DNA from: Methylobacterium iners
GTDB lineage: Bacteria; Pseudomonadota; Alphaproteobacteria; Rhizobiales; Beijerinckiaceae
DNA length: 64,000 nt
Direction of reading: 5' to 3'
Assembly (NCBI RefSeq): GCF_022179305.1
Contig: NZ_BPQP01000059.1
Span: 20,954 to 84,953 of the forward strand
Part shown: one piece after another, positions 35,715 to 44,788 of the stretch
Position numbering within the stretch: position 1 is the first letter of the stretch
How the letters are laid out: each line of letters starts with the position of its first letter
Translations under genes and position numbers: made by a program
The notes under the pieces: model-generated
What the model was told of the DNA's origin: nothing
The model's database searches: none
The model's input: the letters and a program-made list of their open reading frames with translations, nothing else

Positions 35715-36878
35715 ATGCGCATCGTCGACGTCCGCGAGATCACGAAGCCGATCGCCTCGCCGATCCGCAACGCCTATATCGACTTCTCGAAGATGACCGC
35801 GAGCCTCGTGGCCGTGGTCACCGACGTCGAGCGGGACGGCCGCCGGGTCGTCGGCTACGGCTTCAACTCGAACGGCCGCTACGGCCAGGGCGGCCTCATC
35901 CGCGAGCGTTTTCGGGATCGTCTGCTGGAGGCCGACCCGAAGAGCGTCCTGAACCAGGCGGGCGACAACCTCGACCCGCACAAGCTCTGGGCCGCGATGA
36001 TGGCCAACGAGAAGCCGGGCGGCCACGGCGAGCGCTCGGTGGCGGTCGGCACCCTGGACATGGCGATCTGGGACGCGGCGGCCAAGATCGCCGGCCAGCC
36101 GCTCTTCCGGATGCTGGCCGAGCGGGAGGGGCGCGAGGCCGACCCGCGCGTCTTCGTCTACGCCGCCGGCGGCTACTACTATCCCGGCAAGGACGACACG
36201 GCGTTGCGCGGCGAGATGCGCAGCTATCTGAACCGCGGCTACAATGTCGTGAAGATGAAGATCGGCGGCGCCCCGATCGCGGAGGACCGGCGCCGCATCG
36301 AGGCGGTCCTCGACGAGATCGGGTCCGAGGCGCGGCTCGCGGTCGACGCCAACGGACGCTTCGACCTCGAGACCGGCATCGCCTACGCCCGGATGCTGCG
36401 GGAGTACCCGCTGTTCTGGTACGAGGAGGCCGGCGACCCCCTCGACTACGCCCTGCAGGCCGCGCTCTCGGAGTTCTATCCGGGCCCGATGGCCACCGGC
36501 GAGAACCTGTTCTCGCACCAGGACGCCCGTAACCTCCTGCGCTACGGCGGGCTGCGGCCGGACCGCGACTGGCTGCAATTCGACTGCGCCCTGTCCTACG
36601 GCCTCGTCGAATACCTGCGCACCCTCGACGTGCTCGCGCAGTTCGGCTGGTCGCCCACCCGCTGCATCCCGCATGGCGGGCACCAGATGTCGCTCAACAT
36701 CGCGGCCGGCCTAGGCCTCGGCGGCAACGAGAGCTATCCCGACCTGTTCCAGCCCTATGGCGGCTTCCCCGACGGCGTCAGGGTCGAGGACGGCCACATC
36801 GTCATGCCGGACATCCCCGGCATCGGCTTCGAGGGCAAGGCCGACCTGATCAGGGTGATGCGCGAACTCGCCGAGTAG
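35715..36878 (+). CDS. tarD: D(-)-tartrate dehydratase
   Basis: 387-residue enolase-superfamily enzyme converting D-tartrate to oxaloacetate. It reads as a close relative of Bradyrhizobium TarD over its whole length. Active-site set visible: K180-M-K182, metal ligands D211, E237 (WYEE) and E263 (TGEN), and the D290/H320 dyad, in the RDWLQFDCALSYG and CIPHGGHQ segments. A strong AAGGAGGAA ribosome site lies nine bases before the ATG. It follows ttuC in the same direction, and together they would feed all tartrate isomers into central metabolism. Confidence 0.95.
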   Translation: MRIVDVREITKPIASPIRNAYIDFSKMTASLVAVVTDVERDGRRVVGYGFNSNGRYGQGGLIRERFRDRLLEADPKSVLNQAGDNLDPHKLWAAMMANEKPGGHGERSVAVGTLDMAIWDAAAKIAGQPLFRMLAEREGREADPRVFVYAAGGYYYPGKDDTALRGEMRSYLNRGYNVVKMKIGGAPIAEDRRRIEAVLDEIGSEARLAVDANGRFDLETGIAYARMLREYPLFWYEEAGDPLDYALQAALSEFYPGPMATGENLFSHQDARNLLRYGGLRPDRDWLQFDCALSYGLVEYLRTLDVLAQFGWSPTRCIPHGGHQMSLNIAAGLGLGGNESYPDLFQPYGGFPDGVRVEDGHIVMPDIPGIGFEGKADLIRVMRELAE

Positions 36879-36963
36879 ACCGCCGCGCGTCGCCCTCGGG
36901 GACGCTGCTGGTCATCGCCAATTCTCCCGCCAAGCCTATCTCCCGCCGAGCCTACGGCCCCGA

Positions 36964-37902
36964 TCAAGGGCCCGCCATGCGGGCGCGGGGGTCGACGCGG
37001 GCGATGCGGGACAGGAGGTAGTCGACCTCGGCCTTTCCTTGAGCCGACAGGCTCGCGGCGGGCTTGCGCTGGGCGTCGGAGGCGAAGATCCCGCGCCTCT
37101 GGAAGACGTATTTGCGCACCGCGAGGCCGAGTGGACCCTGCTGCTGCTCGTAGCGGAGATACGGTAAGTGGGCGTCGAAGAGGTCGTGCGCCGCGTCGCG
37201 CTCGCCCGCCGCCGACATTCGCACGACGTCCACCAACATCTCGGGAAAGGCGTAGCCGGTATTGGCACCGTCCGCGCCGCGCTCCATCTCGAAATCGAGG
37301 AACAGCCCGCCATTGCCCACCAGGATTGCGATGTGGCGCATCGAGCCGTCCCGCTCGAAGCCGCGCAGGGCCGTGATCTTGTCCAGCCCCGGCCAATCCT
37401 CGTGCTTGAGCATGACGCAGGACGGATTCTCGGTGACGATCCGGCGGATGACGGCGGGCGTCATGATGACCGAGAAGGTCAGCGGATAATCCTGGATCAC
37501 GAAGGGCACGTCGGGGCCGATCGCCTCGGCGGCGTTCCGGTAATAGGCGACGACCTGGTCGTCGGTGCGAAGCGTGTTTGGTGGGCCGATCATGACGCCG
37601 GCCGCGCCCAGATCCATCACCTCGCGGGCGAGCGAGCGCATGGCGGCGAAGCCCGGCGCCGAGACACCAACGAGGACGGGCACGTTCATGCGCCCGATGA
37701 CCCGCTTGGCGATGGCCACGGCCTCGGCGTGATCGAGCTTTGGCGCCTCGCCGAGCTGGCCGAGGATGGTGAGGCCGTCGACACCCGCCCCGAGAAAGAA
37801 CTCGGACATTCGGTCGAGCGAGGTCTCGTCGATCCGGCCGTCGGGATGGAAGGGCGTCGGGGCGATCGGGATCACGCCCTTGATCGCGCTGGTGAGAGCC
37901 AT
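36964..37902 (-). CDS. Dihydrodipicolinate synthase (DapA) family lyase
   Basis: 312-residue class I aldolase/lyase. TIM-barrel markers: GVIPIAPTPFHPDGRID, ILGQLGEAPKLDHAEAVAIA, catalytic Tyr139 (IQDYP) and Schiff-base Lys166 (CVMLKHED). The usual GTTGE substrate loop is replaced by GQLGE, so it is not lysine-pathway DapA but one of the sugar-acid or keto-acid lyases. It is convergent with tarD and close to GntR-type operators, fitting a role in the tartrate or related sugar-acid pathway. Confidence 0.88.
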   Translation of the reverse strand: MALTSAIKGVIPIAPTPFHPDGRIDETSLDRMSEFFLGAGVDGLTILGQLGEAPKLDHAEAVAIAKRVIGRMNVPVLVGVSAPGFAAMRSLAREVMDLGAAGVMIGPPNTLRTDDQVVAYYRNAAEAIGPDVPFVIQDYPLTFSVIMTPAVIRRIVTENPSCVMLKHEDWPGLDKITALRGFERDGSMRHIAILVGNGGLFLDFEMERGADGANTGYAFPEMLVDVVRMSAAGERDAAHDLFDAHLPYLRYEQQQGPLGLAVRKYVFQRRGIFASDAQRKPAASLSAQGKAEVDYLLSRIARVDPRARMAGP

Positions 37903-38386
37903 GGTGTCCTCCTTCGGGCCGGCATCGTCACACGGTGACGGTCAGATCGCTATCGATTCGGATCGCCGATCCGGCCGGGTTCGTTTGCCAGGAAGGCGAC
38001 TACGTCGCCGTACTTCCAGAGATCGCCGGCATGGCGCTCCGTCGCAACGCGGGCCGGGCGACACATGGTCCATCGCTGCGCTCAGGAGCGCCTGCCTTTG
38101 TCCGGCGGCGAAGCCGGTTGCAGCCCTCAGCGGACGCTCGCGCGCCTTGACAGCGAGGATCTTTCACTTACGCCAAGGGTTACTTGCATGGAAGTTGGCG
38201 CTCAAGATCGGCGACCGCGCGAGCCTGGAGGAAATCATGATCTTGCTTTCCTTCGCGCCACGCGCGTCGCTTCGGCCTGTGGCCCCAGGCGCGACGCTCG
38301 CCAGCGGGCTTGGACCTGACGACCGGCTCCGAGGCCGCTCCGGGACGCCGTGCCCCCGTCTCGACAGACCAGAAGGATTTCGGATC
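37903..38386. other. 484-bp intergenic region with GntR-like operator C
   Basis: Between the divergent DapA-like lyase and the PQQ dehydrogenase. Apart from operator C and a GGAGGAA-N3-ATG at 38227-38239, no conserved coding stretch is recognisable. That ATG is in frame with the PQQ dehydrogenase but 50 codons ahead of its signal peptide, so it is probably not its start. Confidence 0.5.
38187..38200 (+). promoter_or_regulatory. GntR-like operator C
   Basis: CATGGAAGTTGGCG within a 24-base block identical to that at 34289-34312. It lies 36 bases before an ATG with a GGAGGAA ribosome site, the same layout as site B, and 186 bases before the PQQ dehydrogenase start. This suggests that the tartrate GntR also controls the oxidation genes to the right. 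Confidence 0.55.
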
Positions 38387-39670
38387 ATGACGTTCAAGCG
38401 GTCGATCCTCGCGCGCCTGTTGCTCGCTGGCGTGCTCCTGCCGGCGGCCGGGGCGCTCGCCCAGCAGGTGCCGAGCGGCGCGCCGACGCCGGGAAGCGCC
38501 CAGCCGAGCGTTCCGGCCGCCCCCGGCGCGCCGGCGCCGACGCAGGACCGGGGCTCCGCGCTCTACGGCCGGCCGGAAGCCGCCGACGCGGCGAAGCTCG
38601 CGCCGATCCCCGCCCCGCCGCTCGCCGCATCGGTGGCGCGCCTGCCCGTCGACAAGCTGAAGGTGCCGCCCGGCTTCAAGGTCGAGGTCTTCGCCAGCGG
38701 TCTCGCCAATGCCCGCTCCCTGCGCGAGGGCGCCCAGGGCACGGTCTTCGCCGGCACCCGCGCCTTGGACAAAGTCTACGCGGTGCGCGAGCGGGACGGA
38801 AAGCGCGAGGTCAAGGTCATCGCCTCGGGCCTGCACCGGCCCAACGGGCTCGCCTTCCACGACGGGGCCCTCTACGTGGCCGAACTCTCCAAGATCTGGC
38901 GCTTCGACGACATCGAGGCTCGCCTGGACGCGCCGCCCAAGCCGACTCTCGTCTACGACGACCTACCCAAGGACGAGGCCCATGGCTGGAAGTTCATCGC
39001 CATTGGTCCGGACAACAAGCTCTACGTGCCGATCGGCGCGCCGGGCAACATCCTCTTGCCCCCCGACACTCATGCGCAGATCCGGCGGATGAACCTCGAC
39101 GGCACCGGCGTCGAGGTGATCGCCCGGGGCGTGCGCAACACCGTGGGCTTCGACTGGAACCCGGTGACGAAGCAGCTCACCTTCACCGATAACGGCCGCG
39201 ACTGGATGTCCGAGGACATCCCGCACGACGAGCTCAACGTGGTCGCCGAGCCCGGCAAGCAGCATTTCGGGTTCCCCTATTGCCACCAGGGCACCTTCAC
39301 CGACCCGGAATACGGCTGGGGCCGGTCCTGCGGCGAGTTCGCGGCGCCGGCGGGGCTGCTCGGCGCCCATACGGCGGCCCTCGGCATGCGCTTCTACACC
39401 GGCAGCCAGTTTCCCGCCGAGTACAAGAACGCGATCTTCATCGCCCGCCACGGCTCCTGGAACCGGACGACGAAGCTCGGCGGCGACGTGGTCGTGGCCA
39501 AGCTCGACGAGGCCGGCAAGATGGTCTCGATGGAGCCGTTCCTGACGGGCTTCCTGGCCGACAACAAGTATCTCGGCCGCCCGGTCGACGTCCTGGTGGC
39601 CCAGGACGGCGCCCTCCTCGTCTCCGACGACTACAACGGCGCAATCTACCGCATCAGCTACGCGCCCTGA
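38387..39670 (+). CDS. PQQ-dependent sugar dehydrogenase, sorbosone dehydrogenase-like
   Basis: 427 residues. Signal peptide FKRSILARLLLAGVLLPAAG ending LAQ, a Pro/Ala-rich linker to about residue 65, then a six-bladed propeller of the L-sorbosone/aldose dehydrogenase class: VPPGFKVEVFASGLANARSL, SGLHRPNGLAFHDGALYVAE, KLYVPIGAPGNILLP, GVRNTVGFDWNPVTKQLTFT, IARHGSWNRT. It is expected in the periplasm, using PQQ and handing electrons to cytochrome c. The diheme cytochrome gene follows after 54 bases, which supports this. The substrate is a sugar or aldehyde, not resolved. Confidence 0.88.
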   Translation: MTFKRSILARLLLAGVLLPAAGALAQQVPSGAPTPGSAQPSVPAAPGAPAPTQDRGSALYGRPEAADAAKLAPIPAPPLAASVARLPVDKLKVPPGFKVEVFASGLANARSLREGAQGTVFAGTRALDKVYAVRERDGKREVKVIASGLHRPNGLAFHDGALYVAELSKIWRFDDIEARLDAPPKPTLVYDDLPKDEAHGWKFIAIGPDNKLYVPIGAPGNILLPPDTHAQIRRMNLDGTGVEVIARGVRNTVGFDWNPVTKQLTFTDNGRDWMSEDIPHDELNVVAEPGKQHFGFPYCHQGTFTDPEYGWGRSCGEFAAPAGLLGAHTAALGMRFYTGSQFPAEYKNAIFIARHGSWNRTTKLGGDVVVAKLDEAGKMVSMEPFLTGFLADNKYLGRPVDVLVAQDGALLVSDDYNGAIYRISYAP

Positions 39671-39724
39671 CGATCGTGACCGGGAGGGCCTTGACGCCCT
39701 TCCGCCCTTCACCCGGGATCGCCC

Positions 39725-40318
39725 ATGATACGCCCTCCGGTGGCCGGAGCCCTGCTCCTCGCCCTCTTAGGCTTCGTGCTCGGCGCGTCGCCCGCGCCGG
39801 CCGATCCCATAGCTGGTCCCTTGGCCGAGCGGCTGGCGCCCTGCCTCGGCTGCCACGGGACTGACGGACGCTCGCAGACGGAGGGCGTGCCCTCGCTCGG
39901 CGGCCAGCCCGCCGACTACCTGCTGACGCAGCTCTACCAGTTCCGCGAGAAGCAGCGCATCGCGCCGCCGATGAACGAGATGGCGGCGGGCCTCTCCGAC
40001 GACGACCTGCGCACCGTCTCCGATGCCCTTGCCGCCCTCCCCCCGCCGCAGGCCGTGGGCCCAGGCGATCCGGCGCGGATGGAGCGTGCCCGGCAGGCGG
40101 CCGCCAAGCATCAATGCGGCTCCTGCCACAACGCGGATTATTCCGGGCGCGAGCAGATCCCGCGCCTGCGCGCCCAGCGCGAGGAGTATCTCGCCGCCGC
40201 CCTGCGCGGCTACAAGTCCAACGCGCGTCCGGGCTACGACCCCTCGATGAACGCGGTCGCGCAGGAGGTGGGCGACGACGAGATCGTCGACCTCGCCCAT
40301 TTCCTGGCGCATCAGTGA
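39725..40318 (+). CDS. Diheme cytochrome c, c4-like
   Basis: 197 residues. Signal peptide (PPVAGALLLALLGFVLGASP), then two class I cytochrome domains with heme sites C40-LG-C43-H44 and C131-GS-C134-H135. Distal Met candidates lie in PPMNEMAAGLSDDDL and PSMNAVAQEVGDDEIVDLA. It is the likely periplasmic electron acceptor of the PQQ dehydrogenase immediately upstream and links it to a terminal oxidase. Confidence 0.9.
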   Translation: MIRPPVAGALLLALLGFVLGASPAPADPIAGPLAERLAPCLGCHGTDGRSQTEGVPSLGGQPADYLLTQLYQFREKQRIAPPMNEMAAGLSDDDLRTVSDALAALPPPQAVGPGDPARMERARQAAAKHQCGSCHNADYSGREQIPRLRAQREEYLAAALRGYKSNARPGYDPSMNAVAQEVGDDEIVDLAHFLAHQ

Positions 40319-40400
40319 GCGCGAGCAAAGCCGCATCGGCCTTGTCTCAGGGTCGCGGCGACGTCGGGTTTCCTCCCCCATCGGCGGAAGGAGAGAGGTC

Positions 40401-42572
40401 ATGCTGAACGGGACAGGTTTGGGCTTTCGCCTCGCGGCCCCTGCCGTCGCGCTCGGGCTGGCGATCTCGCCTGCGCCGACCGCCGCGCAACCGAGCGCCG
40501 CGCCGGCCGTCAGCATCGACGCGGACGACATCGGGGGCCTCGTCACGGGCCCGAACGGTCCGGAGGCAGGCGTTTGGGTCATCGCCGAGACGACGGATCT
40601 TCCCACGAAATATGCCAAGATCGTGGTAACGGATGATGCCGGCCGCTACCTTCTTCCGGACCTGCCTCAAGCCACTTACAGCATCTGGGTGCGGGGCTAC
40701 GGCCTCGTCGACTCGCCCAAGGTGCGGAGCGGACCGGGACGCACGCTCGACCTCGGTGCGGTCGCCGCGCCGGACGCCAGGGCGGCCGCGCAGTACTACC
40801 CCGCCCTCTACTGGTACGCGATGCTGCGCATCCCGGGCGCGGACCAGTTCGGGGGCAGCAGCGACATCCCCGAGAAGCTCACGCAGATCGATTGGCTGAA
40901 GCAGGTCAAGAACATCGGCTGCGTCGGCTGCCATCAGCTCGGCCAGGCGTCCACGCGGACCATCCCGGGCGTGTTCCTGGAGGGCAGGACTCACGAGGAG
41001 GCCTGGATGCGGCGCATCCAGTCGGGGCAGTCGGGCGAGCAGATGACGAACCAGCTCGCCGGCGTCTTCGGCGGCGCGCCTTTCAAGTACTACGCCGAGT
41101 GGACTGAACGGATCGCGAAGGGCGAGACGCCGCAAGTGCAGCCCCGACGCCCGGAAGGGCTCGAGCGCAACATCGTGGTCACGTCCTGGGAATGGCACAC
41201 GGAGAAGCAGTACCTGCACGACCTGATCGCGTCGGACCGCCGCCACCCGACCGTGAACGCCTACGGCCCGCTCTTCGGCGCCCCGGAATACTCGACCGAC
41301 CTGATGCCGATCCTCGATCCGAAGACGCACTGGGTGACCTTCTACAAGCTGCCGGTGCGCGACGCCGATACGCCCGAGGCCTTGGGACCCGGACACGCCG
41401 CCAGCGCCGGGGTGCTGCAACCCTCGGCCTACTGGGGCGACGAGAAGCTCTGGGACACGCGGGCGAACAATCACAACTCCATGTTCGACCGGCAGGGCCG
41501 GCTCTGGCTCGCCGCGGGCCTGCGCGGCGTCGACAACCCGTCCTTCTGCAAAGGGGGATCCGAGCACCCGTCCGCCCGGGTCTTTCCCCTCGAGCGGTCC
41601 AGCCGACAGGTGACGAGGCTGGACCCGAAGGCGATGACCTACACCTTCATCGATACCTGCTTCGGCACCCACCATCTGCAGTTCGGCTACGATGCCGACG
41701 ACACGCTCTGGCTCAGCGGCACCGGCCAGGTCGCGGGCTGGATCAACACGAGGGTCCTCGACGGGACGGGCGATGCCGCGAAGGCGCAGGGCTGGTCGCC
41801 GTTCGTCCTCGACACGAACGCCAACGGGCGGCGAGACGAGCACGTCGAGCCGGGCCAGCCGCTCGATCCCGCCAGGGACAAGCGCATCGTTCCCGGCTCA
41901 GGCCCCTACGCGGTCATGCCGAGCCCGGTGGACGGCTCGGTCTGGTACACCGTCGGCGTCTTCGGGGGCACGCCGGCCGTGCTGCGCTTCGCACCGGGCG
42001 ACGACCCGACCAGGACCGGGCTCACCGAGATCTACAATGTTCCCGCGCCCGGCTTCGGCATCCGCGGGGGCGACATCGATAAGGACGGCGTCGTCTGGGC
42101 TTCGCTGTCGAGCGGCCATCTCGCGAGCTTCGACCGCCGCAAATGCAGAGGGCCGCTGAACGGGCCAACCGCGACGGGGGATCACTGCCCCGAGGGCTGG
42201 ACGTTCCACCGATATCCCGGTCCGGGCTTCGAGGGCATCGCCGAGAACAGCGCGGAGTCGAGCTACTACACCTGGGTCGATCAGCACGACACGTTCGGGC
42301 TCGGCGAGAACGTGCCGATGTCGACGGCCAACCTCATGGACGGGCTGGTCGCCCTGAAGGACGGCCGGATGATCTCGCTGCGGGTGCCCTATCCGCTGGG
42401 CTTCTACGCGAAGGGGTTCGACGGCCGGATCGACGATCCGAGCGCCGGCTGGAAAGGGCGGGGCTTGTGGACGACCAGCGGGGACAGGACGCCTTGGCTG
42501 ATGGAAGGCGGCAGGGGCAGCAGGCCGCGGGCCGTTCACTTCCAGATCAGGCCCGACTCGCTCGCGAGGTGA
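40401..42572 (+). CDS. Large exported monoheme protein with carboxypeptidase-regulatory-like domain
   Basis: 723 residues. Signal peptide ending TAAQP, then a carboxypeptidase-regulatory-like beta-sandwich (about 40-110: VTDDAGRYLLPDLPQATYSI). A single c-type heme site follows, C174-VG-C177-H178 in KNIGCVGCHQLGQ. The remainder resembles a streptogramin-lyase-like beta-propeller (MFDRQGRLWLAAGLRG, LQFGYDADDTLWLSGTGQVA, SVWYTVGVFGGTPAVLRF, GGDIDKDGVVWASLSSGHLA). No catalytic assignment is possible. Heme plus propeller downstream of a PQQ dehydrogenase and diheme cytochrome suggests a second periplasmic oxidoreductase in the same chain. Confidence 0.75.
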   Translation: MLNGTGLGFRLAAPAVALGLAISPAPTAAQPSAAPAVSIDADDIGGLVTGPNGPEAGVWVIAETTDLPTKYAKIVVTDDAGRYLLPDLPQATYSIWVRGYGLVDSPKVRSGPGRTLDLGAVAAPDARAAAQYYPALYWYAMLRIPGADQFGGSSDIPEKLTQIDWLKQVKNIGCVGCHQLGQASTRTIPGVFLEGRTHEEAWMRRIQSGQSGEQMTNQLAGVFGGAPFKYYAEWTERIAKGETPQVQPRRPEGLERNIVVTSWEWHTEKQYLHDLIASDRRHPTVNAYGPLFGAPEYSTDLMPILDPKTHWVTFYKLPVRDADTPEALGPGHAASAGVLQPSAYWGDEKLWDTRANNHNSMFDRQGRLWLAAGLRGVDNPSFCKGGSEHPSARVFPLERSSRQVTRLDPKAMTYTFIDTCFGTHHLQFGYDADDTLWLSGTGQVAGWINTRVLDGTGDAAKAQGWSPFVLDTNANGRRDEHVEPGQPLDPARDKRIVPGSGPYAVMPSPVDGSVWYTVGVFGGTPAVLRFAPGDDPTRTGLTEIYNVPAPGFGIRGGDIDKDGVVWASLSSGHLASFDRRKCRGPLNGPTATGDHCPEGWTFHRYPGPGFEGIAENSAESSYYTWVDQHDTFGLGENVPMSTANLMDGLVALKDGRMISLRVPYPLGFYAKGFDGRIDDPSAGWKGRGLWTTSGDRTPWLMEGGRGSRPRAVHFQIRPDSLAR

Positions 42573-42651
42573 AAGCTTGAGAGAACTTAAGGCCTGCAAG
42601 CGTGCGTCGAATTGCGATTGTCTTTGGCTGCAAACAAGATCGAGGGACATC

Positions 42652-43626
42652 ATGATGCGGGCTCTCTATACCCTGACGGTCACCCTCTGCTTCGTCGCGG
42701 CGGCGCAGGCGCAAGCCACCTATCCGACCCGGCCGATCACCATGGTGGTCCCCTTTGCCCCCGGCGGCACGACCGACGTGGTCGCCCGGATCATGGGCGA
42801 TCACATGAGCCGGACCCTGGGCCAGCAGGTCGTCATCGAGAACGTCACCGGCGCCGGCGGCACGGTGGGGGCGACCCGCGTCGTCAAGGCGGCCCCCGAC
42901 GGCTACGTGCTCCTGATGGGCAACCTCGGCAGCCAGGTGGCGAGCGTCGCCATCTACCCGAAGCTGGCCTACGATCCGCGCACGGATTTCGAGCCGATCA
43001 TGAACACGGCCGGGACCCCGATGCTCGTGGTCGCGAAGAAGGACTTGCCGGTCAACGACTTCAAGGAGTTCGTTGCCTATCTGAAGGCCAATGCCGCGAA
43101 GATGAACTACGGCACCGGCGGCGTCGGCGCGACCTCCCATCTGACCTGCCTCTTCCTCGATGCGCTCCTCGGCGTGAAGCCGCAGCACGTGCCGTTCCGG
43201 GGGTCGGGTCCGGCGCTGAACGCCCTTCTGGGCGGACATATCGACTACGTCTGCGACCAGAGCGTCGGGGTCGTCCCGCCGATCCAGGCCAAGGAGGTCA
43301 AGGGGCTGGTCACGGCCGTGAAGGAGCGACTGCCGGTAATCCCCGACGTGCCCACCTCGGCGGAACAGGGGCTGCCCGAGTTCCAGGCGACGGGATGGAA
43401 CGCCCTCTTCGCGCCGAAAGGCACGCCGAAGGAGGTCGTCGAGACGCTGAACGCGGCGGCCCGGGCGGCCCTTAAGGACGAGACCACGCGCAAGCGTCTC
43501 CTCGATCTCGGGGCGGAACTTCCCGATGATGCCGGTCAGGCCCCCGAAGCCCTGGCTGGATTCGTCAGGTCCGAGGTCGACAAGTGGGTGCCGGTCATCA
43601 AGAACGCGGGCGTCACGGCGCAATAG
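42652..43626 (+). CDS. Bug-family (TctC) tripartite tricarboxylate-type binding protein
   Basis: 324 residues. Signal peptide MRALYTLTVTLCFVAAAQAQ, then the Bug fold: YPTRPITMVVPFAPGGTTDV, GQQVVIENVTGAGGTVGATR, PDGYVLLMGNLG, and HVPFRGSGPALNALLGGHID. The ATG pair at 42652/42655 places the signal peptide correctly; the frame to 42577 is not conserved. No TctA/TctB membrane genes are adjacent, so it either works with a distant pair or as a sensor. It probably binds a carboxylate. Confidence 0.88.
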   Translation: MMRALYTLTVTLCFVAAAQAQATYPTRPITMVVPFAPGGTTDVVARIMGDHMSRTLGQQVVIENVTGAGGTVGATRVVKAAPDGYVLLMGNLGSQVASVAIYPKLAYDPRTDFEPIMNTAGTPMLVVAKKDLPVNDFKEFVAYLKANAAKMNYGTGGVGATSHLTCLFLDALLGVKPQHVPFRGSGPALNALLGGHIDYVCDQSVGVVPPIQAKEVKGLVTAVKERLPVIPDVPTSAEQGLPEFQATGWNALFAPKGTPKEVVETLNAAARAALKDETTRKRLLDLGAELPDDAGQAPEALAGFVRSEVDKWVPVIKNAGVTAQ

Positions 43627-43771
43627 GCGCAACCGGCGAACGCCCGCTTCTAAGGACGGCGCAAACGAGCCGCTACGCCTCCGTCGAATGGAAAGTCGTC
43701 GGCTCGGTCAGCCCCGTCCGCATGCCTCCGGTTGCAAGGTCGTCCGCCGAGACCACTTGGTCCTCATGAAG

Positions 43772-44788
43772 TCATCGGCCGTCCGTTCGCGGCAGGCGAC
43801 CTTCGATCGGGTAGGCCGGATCGTTGTAGCCGGGCGTCGAGGGATGTCCGGTCGCAACGAGGGAATCGACGAGGGCCTCGTCCTCGGCCTTGAAGGCGTA
43901 GGTGAGCGCTCCGAGGTAGTCCGTCCATTGGTCCTCGGTGCGCGGGCCTGCGATCACGGACGTGACGAGGGCGTTGTTCAGGACCCAGGCCGCCGCGAAC
44001 TGCCCGGCCGTGATCCCCCGCGCCTCGGCGTGGGCCCGCAAGGTTCGGGCGATGCGCAGGGATTCCGGCCGCCACTCGGTCTGCATCATGCGTGCGTCCC
44101 CGCGCCCTGCACGGGTCTCCGCGGGCGGCGGGGCGTCCGGGTCGTACTTCGCCGTGAGGACGCCCCGTGCCAGAGGCGAGTAGGGCACGACCCCGAGGCC
44201 GAAATAGGCGCAGGCCGGCAGGTGCTCCGTCTCGGGCATCCGGTTGAGCGCGTTGTAGTAGGGCTGGCTGACGACCGGCCGGTCGATCCCGAGGTCGTCG
44301 CACAGGCGGCAGATCTCGGCGACCCGCCAGGCGCGATGGTTCGACACCCCGAAATACCGGATCTTGCCCTGCCGGACGAGATCGCCCATCGCCCGCACGG
44401 TCTCGCCGAGCGGTGTTCGGTGATCCTCCTTATGCAGGTAGTAGATGTCGATGTAGTCCGTGCCGAGGCGCCGCAGGCTTTCATTGGCGGCCCGCATGAT
44501 CCGGACGCGCGACAACCCACCATCGTTCGGGCCCTGTCCCATCGGGTTGGCGACCTTCGTCGCGAGCACCCAGGCGGCTCGATCCTCCGCGATGGCCCGG
44601 CCGGTGATCTCTTCCGAGCGGCCCTCGTTGTAGACGTCCGCCGTGTCGACGAAGTTGATGCCCGCCGCGCTCGCCGATCGGATGATGCGCGTCGCGGTCG
44701 GCTCATCGGTCTGGCCGCCGAACATCATCGTGCCGAGGCAGATCGGCGAGACCTTCAGGCCGGAGCGGCCGAGATTGCGGTGCTGCAT
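43772..44788 (-). CDS. Aldo/keto reductase
   Basis: 338 residues, NADPH-dependent TIM barrel of the AKR11/YghZ-like group. Markers: RNLGRSGLKVSPICLGTMMF, the catalytic Asp/Tyr region GINFVDTADVYNEGRSEEI, the Lys region WVLATKVAN, TDYIDIYYLHKED and VVSQPYYNALNR. Convergent with the Bug-family gene and divergent from the kdgT operon. The ATG at 44788 is preferred; 44797 is possible. Substrate unknown. Confidence 0.9.
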   Translation of the reverse strand: MQHRNLGRSGLKVSPICLGTMMFGGQTDEPTATRIIRSASAAGINFVDTADVYNEGRSEEITGRAIAEDRAAWVLATKVANPMGQGPNDGGLSRVRIMRAANESLRRLGTDYIDIYYLHKEDHRTPLGETVRAMGDLVRQGKIRYFGVSNHRAWRVAEICRLCDDLGIDRPVVSQPYYNALNRMPETEHLPACAYFGLGVVPYSPLARGVLTAKYDPDAPPPAETRAGRGDARMMQTEWRPESLRIARTLRAHAEARGITAGQFAAAWVLNNALVTSVIAGPRTEDQWTDYLGALTYAFKAEDEALVDSLVATGHPSTPGYNDPAYPIEGRLPRTDGR

